From: Brachionus rotundiformis
Taxonomy: Eukaryota > Rotifera > Eurotatoria > Ploima > Brachionidae
DNA length: 64,000 bases
Assembly (NCBI GenBank): GCA_016802295.1
Contig: JAESIW010000137.1
Coordinates: forward strand, 5,520,146 to 5,584,145
Reading direction: 5' to 3'
Positions within the stretch are counted from its first letter, which is position 1. Every line of letters begins with the position of its first letter. A program made the translations under genes and the position numbers. The notes below the pieces were generated by a model. The model was not told the origin of the DNA and did no database searches. It was given only the letters and a program-made list of their open reading frames with translations. This document shows positions 1 to 9,350 of the stretch, one piece after another.

Positions 1-16
1 ATATTAAAAAACTAAG

Positions 17-2254
17 ATTTCTTCATTTATTCTCATCACATTCGGACTTGCGATATACGTCAACTATTTTATTTTGATTGCGCTTTTACCGCTTTGTGTA
101 TTTTTTTATTGCTTCAGAAAGTATTATATCGAAAAAGCCCGTCAACTAAGACGACTCGAAGCTGAAAGTATTTTTAAATTACTTATTTTATTTTTAATTT
201 ATTTTAATTTATCTAATGTTTTAATAGAGCGAACACCATTATTAAATCATCTGAATGATACAACAAGCGGAATCGCTGTTATTCGCTCATCTAAAAAGAC
301 AGATACGTATAGAAGCTCTTACCATTCAAAAATGAATGATTATACAAACGTTAACTTTCCTTATATAACAGCCAAAAGATGGTTTGCCCTTAGATTAGAT
401 CTTGCTATTGTAATCTTTATAGCTTTTATTATATATGGTTCAGTATTAGTACAGAGTAAATTTAAATAGTTTCTAAATTTCAACAATTAATTTTTTTGAA
501 AGATTGGTTTAAAAATTTACCCATTACTCCGGCTAGCATAGGTTTATTGTTGACATATTGTTTTCAATTATCGACACAATTTCAATTCTGCGTTCGACAA
601 TCTTGTGAAGCTGAGTGCTCAGTAAGGAAATTAGTGAAAGTATTCATTCTAATGACTATTAATTTTGTAAAAAATTAAGATGATATCTGTGGAAAGAATA
701 TGCAAATATTTTGAAGAAGAGGAAAATGATAAACAAGGCAAGACAACTACAAATATTACGAATTGGCCCTCGAACGGAAAAATTGAATTACAAAATGTCA
801 GCTTCAGATATAATCAACAAGTTGGTTACATTTTTCAAAATAAAGATTTTGTTTTTGAATCTGGACAACACTTTGGAATAATAGGTATATAATTGTTGAG
901 AAGATTAGTGTAATTTTTATTTTTTTTTAAATAAAATCAAAGGATTTAACGGTGTTGGAAAATCCTCTCTTTTCAACATAATCCTGCGACTTTATGATAT
1001 TGAAAATGGTAATATTTTAATTGATAATATAAATATACGTCAAATTAGCTTGAATGATTTACGAAAACGAATTACTATAATAGCGGTAAAATGGTCAAAA
1101 ATTTTATAAATTATTAACTAATTTGATTAATAGCAAGATCCAGTAATTTTCCAAACAACAGTCCGTGAAAATCTAGACCCGTTTCATCTTAAAAGGGATG
1201 ATGAATTAAAACGTGTCTTAGAATCAGTAATATTTTGTTTAAAAAAAATTTATTTTAAAACATTTAATAATTGGTAATATGAAGGATTTCTGCTTTTCAT
1301 ATAATCATAAAGCAATATCTTTTAATTCTTAAAATAAGTATAAATCAAATTTAAAAGCATTAGATAGATAATTTTTTTTATTATTTAGTTTATTTTAAAT
1401 GTTTCCTAAGTTGTTTCATAAATTTAAATGTTGATTCTAGTTAGTATAATAGTTTTATGACTAAAAAGATAATCATGCATTTTTAATAAAAATTATTTTC
1501 TTATGAAAATAATTGTATCATAATGATACATAAACTGTAACTTCATAATAAGGTTATGTGAAAAAATTATTAAATTAATAACCTTCCAAAGATTAAAAGA
1601 TTAAACTTTTTTATTAACTTTATAGTAAACATTTCTCTTGAAAATTTATTTAAAAAATTTGTTTTGAAATTTAACCTCACAAAGTTTGAATTAGCTTTTT
1701 TTCATTTAATTTGACACTATGTTAAAAGAAATTCTATATTAAAGTATTAAAAAATAAGTCGTTGAAAATTGAATTTTTTAGGTAGATTTGCAACGACTGG
1801 ATCTCGATGATCAAGCACCAAATTTGAGTCATGGCGAAAAACAGCTTTTATGCTTTGCTAGAGGGCTTTTAAAAGATACCAAAATATATTTAATTGATGA
1901 AGCAACGTCAAATTTAAGCAATGAGTAATGCTTTGAAATTAATGAAGTAATTTTTAATAAATAAATATCTTAAGAGTTGAAAGAACAATTCAAAGAATCA
2001 TTAGCGAAACACTCCAAAATAAAACAGTTCTAATTATTGCTCATCGTGTTTCAACGATTAATAAATGCAACAAAATATTGGTTAGTAATGATACAAAAAT
2101 AAATTAAAATTAAATAAAATATTTTGATAATTATTAGGAAGTACATGGAAAAAATAAATTCTACTTTGATACTCCTGACGAATTAAGAAATAAGCCAGAC
2201 TCATTATTAAACATATTCGAAAATAGAGATGCAACAAAAGTTGAGAGTTTTTAG
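17..2254 (+). CDS. ABC transporter, ABCC (MRP) type, 3' part
   Basis: This is the C-terminal part of a full-size ABCC exporter; the 5' end lies outside the window. Nine exons can be joined by GT-AG introns: about 17-167, 228-455, 503-621, 680-884, 943-1085, 1134-1226, 1782-1924, 1975-2080 and 2138-2254. Exons 1-3 encode the last transmembrane helices, with the family's RTPLLNHLNDT and RWFALRLD segments. The rest is NBD2: SVERI linker, Walker A FNGVGKSS, Q-loop QDPVIF, signature LSHGEKQ, Walker B IYLIDEATS and H-loop AHRVSTI. Family members use ATP to export organic anions or conjugates across membranes. The signature reads LSHGE where ABCC NBD2 usually has LSVGQ, and the stretch between the Q-loop and the signature is about 20 residues short. 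The catalytic Glu after Walker B is present. The first intron (168-227) is 60 bases with no stop, so it reads through in frame. Membership of ABCC is secure; the exact subfamily is not. Confidence 0.88.
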
Positions 2255-2407
2255 TATTACAAATTATTTATACATCAATGCCTAGAATTGAACAAAAGAG
2301 AAAACTTTGAATGTTTTTTTTAAAGAATTTTCCTTTTATTTGAATCAAACTGAATAAAAACGATTAAAATATTTTTAATTTAAAATAAAACATATTTATT
2401 AATAATG

Positions 2408-3040
2408 TTAACAAAATGGTGAAGATTTCTTAGTTTCTAAATGGTACTGTCCATTCGGATAATATTTATGAGCTTTGTATCCTATTTTAGCACAGCCAGC
2501 TTAAGTCGAAAGACAATTGCTTATTTTTCTCCCGATTTTTAAGCATCTAATAATGATTAGTAGAATTTATTTACAAAAATGATATTATTTATCATTACCA
2601 TACCTTGGACAAATATCTGAATTTAAAGCCACATTTTCGGATACTTTCACTGTAATAAAAGTGAGACCTTGAATAACTACAAGATAAAAAGCTAACTAAT
2701 TATCCCCTGGGCTTTTTAAATTCAATTTTTTCACATATGATTCAGAGTTATTTTTATCATTTCATTTGGTTTAAAATTAGTTTATGGTCCTGAAGGATTT
2801 AATCCAATAATTCAAACAATTTTTCCAACAATTCTTTTTCCGGCAAAGCCACAAACATACGCCCCTAAACTATGCCCAATACAATGAACTTTTAATAAGT
2901 TTACTTTATTTGATGAGCAAAATATTTTATGGCTATTTTTGGGCCACATCTCTTACATTAATAAATACGCTGTAATAACCAGGAGCTTTAGCAACCTCTT
3001 TCCAATTAACCATAATCACATTTATTTCCTCATTAATTCA
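2408..3040 (-). pseudogene. Decayed pancreatic-lipase-like gene
   Basis: Reverse-strand translation shows pieces of the lipase (PNLIP / phospholipase A1) family in the correct order, scattered over frames. First comes a VIMVNWKEVA block near 3000, then the nucleophile elbow CIGHSLGAYVCGFAGK near 2870. A GLNPSGP segment lies near 2790, a SHFYYSESIRKCGF block near 2650, and the C-terminal IGYKAHKYYPNGQYHLET block ends at a stop at 2410-2408. Several in-frame stops (for example TGA then TAA around GLNPSGP) and at least one frameshift break it. The catalytic Asp of the GLDP motif reads Asn. The serine of GHSLG is kept. I see no convincing N-terminal exon. It is most likely a dead copy of a secreted lipase. 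Confidence 0.72.
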
Positions 3041-3277
3041 TAATTCATTTTTTATTTTTAAAAAGGAAGGCTTAAACTGCTGAAAATCTATGAACAAATT
3101 TAGTCTCTTTTCAGAGATCGAAGCCCAGTTTTAGGAGATTAGGTGTTTTAACAATAAAATATTGTTCCAGAACAAAATTATATTACTTATCAACGACAAA
3201 GGAAAGACGTTGCTATATTTTATTATTTAAAACTTATATTCTTTATTCTTATTGATAAGAAAATTTATTTAATCATT

Positions 3278-3568
3278 TTGAATATAATTTCGTTATGTTT
3301 CATTTCGTGGAATTCTATAAGAGCTTTCAAATATTATTTAATGATTGTAATCTCTTTTCAATGTGAAAAAATTGTATATCTTATGACTTGTCCTAGTTTT
3401 CTTAAAGAATATATATGCAAACATGTTGTTGGTTTGGCTATTAGATTAAAAGAAGTCAGTCCTCCATTAATAGCTAAATCAGTACCTATGGGACAAAAAA
3501 GAAAGAGGGGCAGACCTACTTTAGCAAAAAAGCATTTATTAGAGAACAATTTTTTTTATTTTTTATAA
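3278..3568 (+). pseudogene. SWIM zinc-finger / AT-hook fragment, transposase-like
   Basis: A 96-residue open frame has no proper start and reads TCPSFLKEYICKHVVGLAIR, which fits the SWIM zinc finger (C-x-C...C-x-H) with the first Cys replaced by Met. It is followed by a basic AT-hook-like stretch GQKRKRGRPTLAKK. SWIM fingers followed by such a tail occur at the C-terminus of MULE-type transposases and of domesticated relatives. No DDE catalytic region is visible upstream, only AT-rich sequence and the lipase pseudogene. I read it as the 3' stump of a transposase gene. A short functional SWIM protein cannot be excluded. Confidence 0.5.
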
Positions 3569-3771
3569 TAACCAAAAATCTTTTTTATAATACTCGACAA
3601 TAATTTTTATGTACCCAGTTTTTATTTCTTTATCAATAAATTTCACAAAAAATAAATACCCTAAAAATATTTTTTTTAACACCCAAATAAGTATTATAAA
3701 TACCCATTTAACATAAATAAAAATTAACATAAATAATATTTAGAAATTAAAATTCTTTACTGCCAGATACC

Positions 3772-4830
3772 GTGGAATCTGCGGTTGCGGTACAGTCAAT
3801 GCCACCACCATCACTGACCCGCATAAACGGCCTAGAGAATAAAGTCTTAGAAACAAAAGGTAGTAGTCGTCATAGACGCAACAGCAGTGTGACTAGCAGT
3901 TCAGTGAGAAATAATAGTGTAGCCTCAGTTAAGCGGACACACTTGGGGAGTGGATATGACACAGATATGGATTTCGAAGATTTGTCGCAAAAGAGTGTCG
4001 AAGAATTAATTAGGCAAAACAAGAAACTGATAACAGCAAATGGCAAGTTAATGAAGAAAGTTAGCAATTTATCGGACACGGTTGAGTCTCTGAATGTTTT
4101 GATCACCAAGCTTGTAGAGAGCACCGCACAGACAGAAGCGAAATTGAATGAACGGATTTCTGAACTAGAGTCTAAACTGGTTGTTCTGACATCCAGACTT
4201 GATGAAAATAGTAAAGGGAAAGTTGACATTTCTTCGGGACAATGTAGTCTTAACACTGACTCGGTTTTGCGCTGGTCATCTATTATTGCTCAGCAATCTG
4301 GAGAGGGAGAAGGAAGAGGAAAATTGAGACCATCTCAGCCTCTACCGTCCCAGCAGATAGATATGACAAATTCTGTCCTTGCAGAAAACCAGGCCAGAGA
4401 GAAAAAAAAAGACTGTCTAATCGTGTTTGGTCTAAAACAAGAGTCAAACATAGATGTTGAGGAACAAGTAAAAAAGCTTTTTGAAGTTATTGGTGTGAGT
4501 ACAGATAACATCGACTCGGTCCGAAGATTCAGACCAACTAACACAAACAATGTACCACCGGTTTTTATCCGTCTTAAAAAAGGCGTTGACAGAAATAGTG
4601 TCTTGGCGGAAGCCAAAAAGTTGAAAAGAACTGAAGGTCATGCAGAAGTGTATATATGTCCAGAACGAACAGAGTGCGATAGAAGGCTAGAGAAACAACT
4701 GAGAGAGAGGAGAGAAGGGCTTAACAAGTAAGAAGAAAGTAAGACTGGAGGGAGGCATTACCGGTGGGTCATCCGAGGAAGTGAGCTACGAAAAGTTAAA
4801 CAACTTCCAAACAATGCAGCTGATAAGTAA
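3772..4830 (+). pseudogene. LINE ORF1 protein, one in-frame stop
   Basis: ORF1 encodes the RNA-binding chaperone-like protein of the element. The open frame begins after a stop at 3748-3750; the first ATG is near 3799, so the 3772 GTG is probably not the start. Residues about 65-145 are a heptad-rich coiled coil. From about residue 210 comes an RRM-like fold starting KKDCLIVFGLK, with RRFRP and VFIRLKK strands, then a C-terminal domain with YICPERTECDRRLEKQL. A TAA at 4729-4731 interrupts the frame. The same frame continues for 32 codons with a typical ORF1 end (GGRHYRWVIRGSELRKVKQL) to a TAA at 4828-4830, so the first stop is a nonsense mutation or a readthrough site. The end overlaps the first ATG of ORF2. 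Confidence 0.8.
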
Positions 4831-7800
4831 AAATTTCATATTTAAAAAGAAAAATAGTAAAACTGTGAAAAAAAATTTTATAATTAATAACAACTCTGTA
4901 AATAATAAAAGTAAAAAATTAGTTAGAGGTGTTGGATCATTTTCTGATCAGAGCAAGGAAGTTCTTGAGTCGTGTTCGTTGAATTGTAGTTTAGAAAAGA
5001 ATAAGATAAGTTTTCAAGGATCTTATCTCAATTGTATTTACACAAACGCCACTTCACTCAATAACAAACTAACAGAGCTTGTAGTTCGGCTGGACGAGTT
5101 GGATAAACCACATATTGTATGTGTATCTGAAACTTGGTTTTCTGAATTTTCGACAACATGTATAACTGGCTATAACTTATACCGAAGAGATAGAATGGGA
5201 CGGGGTGGTGGAGTTTGTATATATGTGAGAGCAGATCTCTACTCGATTGAGGTGACTTGCACAGTTCTCTGTGCAGATGGTGTTGAACAGATATGGTGTG
5301 GAGTTAAAAGTGGAGTAGAAAGTGTATTAGTTGGATGCATGTACAGACCACCAAAAAGTGACTGTTATGTAACTGTTTGTGTAAATAAATCTCTAAATGA
5401 GGCAAGAAAAATGATAGAAAATAATATATATGATGCTCTTGTAGTTTGTGGAGATTTCAATTTTCCTGAAATTATCTGGACATTAGATGGTGGAAATGCA
5501 AGTGGAGAAAATGAGGTTAGCTTTGTTGAAGGCTTGGAGGAAGCTTTTATGATTCAGTGTGTGGATTTTCCAACATTTCTACATGGAAAAAATGGAGAAT
5601 CTAGCTTATTGGATCTACTGTTAACGAGTGAGCCTGAAAGGGTTCTGGAAGTGTGTGCACTGCCACCACTAGGTGAAACGGAAAAGGCTCATGTGATGGT
5701 AGAGTGGAAGTTTGCAATGAAAAATATGAGCAAAATGTCACTGAAGAAAAGAAAAATGGTAAGAAAAGCCGATTTTGACCAAATTAATAGTGGTATGAGG
5801 TCAGTGAAATGGAATAAGAAATTTCAAGAACGGAATATAAATGAATGTTATGAAAGTTTTTTGAATGAGTATCTCCAACTTTATGAGAAACTCGTACCAG
5901 AGAAAAGAGAGAATTTGCGGAAGAGCGAAAAATGGATAAACTATGAAGTGAATAGAGCAATAAAAATGAAGCATAGAGCTTGGTATAAGATAAAGCATGT
6001 AATAAAAATTTGTTTGAGATAAGTAAATATAAATATGGACAAGCATGTAAAGACCTAAAAGAGAAATTGAGAAAAGTCAAATTGGATTATGAGAACACAC
6101 TCTCTAGAAAAGCAAAAAAAGATCCAAAACTAATTTATGCGTATGTAAGAAGTAAATTGGGAGTAAAGGAAGAAATAAGAATGTTGAGAACAAAAAAGGG
6201 TTAAGTAACCAGTGATAGAAAATTGATAGCTGAGTTATTGAATGATCAGTTTCATTCCGTCTTTAATAAAGAACCCCATGGTGTTATGCATAATTTTCCA
6301 TTACGAACTTCCTCGTCTTTCGATATTGATAATGTCATGAGGGTGCTTAATGAGGATCTCATTGAAAAAAGACTAGAGAAATTAGATGGAAATAAATCGA
6401 TGGGTGCCGATAAAGAACATCCACTGATTCTAAAAAACTGTGCAAAAACAATGTCAGTGCCATTGAATATAATATACAGAAAATCACTAGAGACAGGAAA
6501 GATTCCAATGGAGTGGAAACGAGCAAATGTTTCGCCGATCAATAAAAAGGGAAGTAAATTAGAGCCTGATTATCGACCGGTATCACTTACGTCAGTTGCT
6601 TGTAAAGTTATGGAAGGCATTGTCAGGGACCGACTAATGATTTACCTGCAAGAGAATAATCTTTTAAGTGGATGTCAGCATGGTTTCGTCCCAAGGAAAG
6701 GATGTGTCACGAACCTTCTTGAAACGCTTGACATGATCACGAGCGAACTAGCAAAAGGTAACAGTGTTGATGAAATACTATTAGACTTTTCTAAGGCTTT
6801 TGATACTGTACCGCATCAACGACTTCTTCATAAACTACGTGGTTATGGGTTAGGCGAGAAAATGGTTAGGTGGTTTGAAGACTTTTTGAGTATGAGAACT
6901 CAACGAGTTGTACTTGGTGATGGAGTTTCTAAATGGTCACAGATATTGAGTGGAGTTCCACAAGGATCTGTGCTTGGACCCATACTATTTGTTCTGTATA
7001 TAAATGACCTGCCTGAGTGCGTTTCAAATAAAATGAAATTGTATGCAGATGACTCGAAAATACTTGGAATAGTAAATAAAGTTTATGAAAGAGCGACGTT
7101 ACAGAAAGATCTTGATTCAGTGTGTCAATGGATAGACTTGTGGCGTATGGGACTATGTGCTGATAAGTGTAAAGTGATGCATTTTGGCAGACTAAATACA
7201 AGACATAAATATTCGGCAAGATGTGGTGAAAACGATTCAAATGTTATATTAATGACCACAGAGTGTGAGAGGGATCTAGGAGTGATGGTCACATCAGATT
7301 TAAAGTGGACCCGCCAAGTAAAAAATGCTTGTGCTAAAGCGAATAGGGTACTTGGAATGCTAAAGCGAACGTTTACAAGTAGAGATGAAAGGTTGTGGTT
7401 AAGATTGTATACATCAATGGTGAGACCCCATCTAGACTACGCAGTACAGGTTTGGAATCCAAGTATGAAAAAGGATGTGAATGAAATAGAGAGGATACAA
7501 GAGAGGGCGACAAAAATACCTGTGCATCTAAGAAATATGTCGTATGAAATGAGGTTGGTTAAGCTGGGTTTGACAAGGCTTAGTGAAAGGAGAGTGAGAG
7601 GAGACTTGATTGAAATGTACAAATTAATCAATGGTTTAGAAAAAGTGGACCTGGTCAGAGATTGGATCAGAAATAGATCAGAATGCAATGGTCCTGCTGC
7701 GGCATTAAGAGGGAATAGTATCAGAGTTCAGAGAGAAAGTTTTCCTGCTAAAATTAGAAACGATTTTGCAGCTGCGGTTAGCGCCAGACATACCTTTTCC

Positions 7801-7962
7801 TCAAATAGGATAGTCCCGCATTGGAATAAGTTGTCAGAAGACGTGGTAAAATCTAAATCAACTGCGTGTTTCAAAAAGTCTTTAGATAAATTCAATGGAA
7901 TCGGCTGTTACAGCTCCACACGGCCAAATGGCAGTGATGGGCTCAGACACGCTATAAGTTAA
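4814..7962 (+). pseudogene. LINE ORF2: endonuclease plus reverse transcriptase, broken
   Basis: The first ATG (4814) lies inside the last codons of ORF1. Residues about 65-300 are an exonuclease-endonuclease-phosphatase type nuclease, with SETWFS, GGGVCIYV, GDFNFPEI and a DLLLTS region. The frame shifts by one register near 6000-6020. A TAA at 6202-6204 then interrupts a continuous frame (KKG-stop-VTSDRKLIAELLNDQF). The reverse transcriptase follows: PLILKN, RPVSLTSVACK, GFVPRKGC, LLDFSKAFDTV, SGVPQGSVLGPILFVLYIND and the catalytic YADD near 7045. A thumb region and a MVRPHLDYAVQVWNP block complete it. The protein ends at 7962, just before the (CTA)n tail. Two defects make the copy dead unless it is supplied in trans. 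Confidence 0.9.
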
Positions 7963-7976
7963 GTGTCGCAGCAAGA

Positions 7977-8004
7977 ACTACTACTACTACTACTACTACT
8001 ACTA
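7977..8004 (+). repeat. (CTA)n 3' tail of the LINE
   Basis: About nine CTA units lie directly after the short 3' UTR of ORF2 and mark the 3' end of the element. The truncated copy that ends near 41.75 kb carries the same kind of tail. Confidence 0.9.
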
Positions 8005-8269
8005 TTTAATAATAATCCGCAAAAAAAGACAAAAAAAAACTATTTAATTAACTAAACGCCATTAACGAATTTCAGTAGTTCTTTTAATTCAACTATGTGA
8101 TTAGTACAATGATAAAAACAGTTTAATTTTTAAATTTATTCAGAGAAACAAAACTTCACTCATTATTTTTTTTCTACAACATCCTCGCGGTGTTTACTGA
8201 AAAAATATTGTTATTATAATTATATAATTGAAAGCTTTTTTAATTGATCTCGGAAAAAAAAATTAAGTC

Positions 8270-8320
8270 TTAAATTAACTATTACTAGAAATTGTGCTAA
8301 TTATTTAATTAAAAAAATCT
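8270..8320 (+). repeat. 51-bp direct repeat, left copy
   Basis: These 51 bases are identical to 9227-9277 in the same orientation, and the bases just outside the match differ. The pair brackets the 906-bp ORF1-only element at 8321-9226. The simplest reading is a target-site duplication, which is long for a non-LTR insertion but known for some lineages. Confidence 0.9.
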
Positions 8321-8337
8321 GTATGGAAAACCCATAC
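8321..8337 (-). other. 3' terminal hairpin of the element
   Basis: GTATGG and CCATAC pair around the loop AAAAC exactly at the element's 3' boundary. Some LINE reverse transcriptases recognise a 3' stem-loop in the RNA, so this may be the priming signal; that role is inferred. Confidence 0.55.
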
Positions 8338-8432
8338 AAATCTCAATCGAGTCAAAGTCTGGGTCAAAATTCACCTTATTTTGATTGAGATCAAATGAGG
8401 CAATTATCTCTTGGAAAAAATGATTTTTGCTG

Positions 8433-9194
8433 CTATTGTCGTTCAAAACTAGATAGCACAAGCTTCAACTCTCCATTTCCTATTCCCCAGAATCGTTTCT
8501 TTCCATCTGAACATGTCTTGAATTTGAAAATTCGTCCATTTATTGTAATTGATTCTCTGAGTTCATTGTTTTTGTGGTCACGTTCTTGTCGGAGTTTTCG
8601 GTCAGCTAGTCTTTCGCTTGGTGTCAAGTCTTAGTCGTTTACATAGACGTCTTTGTATTCAGCTATCTGACGAAGACTTCTAGATTTTCGATCCATTTCC
8701 ATCTTTGCTTCTTTTGTTTCCAACTCTACAATAAGCAGCTTCTTAGCATATTCAGTCTCTCCATTAGGTTCAGTGAGTTTTATTTCCGGGACCGATACAA
8801 TAACATTGTTTGTCCTTTCCTCTTTTTTTTTCATTTCGGTTGTAATGGTAGTAATCATTGCAACTGCATTTTCGTCCTTATGAGTATTGCCTGATATTTT
8901 TGACCAGTTAAAACAAGTGGACGATAAGGGTTCTTTTTGCCTTCTTTCAATAACATCAACTCGACTTCTCAACTCGGAGATTTCAACCTTAAGAGCGTTG
9001 ATACATTCATCTTTCTCGGCCAAACATTTACGATAGGCACCATCGAGCGATCTTATGACCGATAAAACATCTACTTCTCTAGCATAAGGGTTCCCAGTTC
9101 TACTTACCGGTTTTGTGGTACCAAATTTAGAGCAGAGGGTCTCAATGAGAAGCGTCCAATCCTCAGAATTTGACACAAGACCTGTTAGTTCCAT
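8433..9194 (-). CDS. ORF1-like protein of the 906-bp element, with one internal stop
   Basis: The gene starts with ATG at 9194-9192 and has 187 codons to a TAA at 8633-8631. The same frame continues directly (DLTPSERLADRKLRQERD...) for about 65 more codons to 8433. Residues about 45-90 are a coiled coil (LAEKDECINALKVEISELRS). About residue 125 there is an RRM-like start KKEERTNNVIVSVPEI. The VYVND / DLTPSER / LRQER block spans the stop and is the C-terminal-domain signature of LINE ORF1 proteins. The middle of the RRM looks shortened, because the second strand and the RRF-like motif are missing, which points to an internal deletion. It is probably an RNA-binding protein that could coat the element's own RNA. 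Whether the internal stop is a mutation or is read through is unknown. Confidence 0.7.
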
Positions 9195-9226
9195 TATTTA
9201 AATAATTTATGCAATTTTTTTAGTTT

Positions 9227-9277
9227 TTAAATTAACTATTACTAGAAATTGTGCTAATTATTTAATTAAAAAAATCT
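9227..9277 (+). repeat. 51-bp direct repeat, right copy
   Basis: This is the perfect second copy of 8270-8320. It sits between the 5' end of the ORF1-only element and the 3' flank of HBS1. Confidence 0.9.
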
Positions 9278-9350
9278 TAATTCAAAAAATTTTTATTTAA
9301 TAAATTAGGACGTAATTTAAATTTTAATGGAATAAAAAATAAAAACAGCA

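Larger units (their letters stand above)
3751..8004 (+). mobile_element. Non-LTR retrotransposon (CR1/L2-like), nearly full length, inactivated
   Basis: This is a two-ORF LINE with ORF1, then ORF2 with an apurinic-type endonuclease and reverse transcriptase, ending in a (CTA)n microsatellite instead of poly(A). Base composition is clearly richer in GC than the flanks. ORF1 has an in-frame TAA, and ORF2 has one frameshift near 6000-6020 and one in-frame TAA at 6202-6204, so this copy cannot move by itself. The 5' limit is uncertain; element-like sequence begins about 3750, after a stop in the ORF1 frame. I could not find a convincing target-site duplication by eye. Three-base 3' repeats are typical of the CR1/L2/Rex1 groups, but the clade is only inferred. 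Confidence 0.88.
8321..9226 (-). mobile_element. ORF1-only non-autonomous LINE-like element
   Basis: A 906-bp insert lies between perfect 51-bp direct repeats. Read on the minus strand it has a ~32-base 5' leader, one ORF1-like gene and a ~110-base 3' region. It has no endonuclease or reverse transcriptase. The 3' terminus is a perfect hairpin (8321-8337: 6-bp stem, 5-base loop), preceded by a second inverted repeat (ATCTCAATC with GATTGAGAT, about 8339-8395). There is no poly(A) or microsatellite tail. The arrangement resembles the ORF1-only HAL1 derivatives of mammalian L1: a coding but non-autonomous element that needs the reverse transcriptase of a partner. The identical flanking repeats suggest a young insertion. 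The partner element is not in this window, since the neighbouring LINE ends in (CTA)n. Confidence 0.7.

Noticed and set aside
168..227. In-frame 20-codon insertion in the ABCC protein
   Set aside because: It is a 60-base intron with GT-AG ends and no stop; removing it restores the conserved LEAEKRTPLLNHL sequence.
3569..3770. Target-site duplication of the large LINE
   Set aside because: I compared sequence after the (CTA)n tail with sequence before ORF1 and found only generic A/T matches.
8270..9277. 51-bp repeats as LTRs of a tiny retroelement
   Set aside because: They are far too short, lack TG...CA ends, and the inside has no primer-binding site, polypurine tract or gag/pol; a target duplication fits better.
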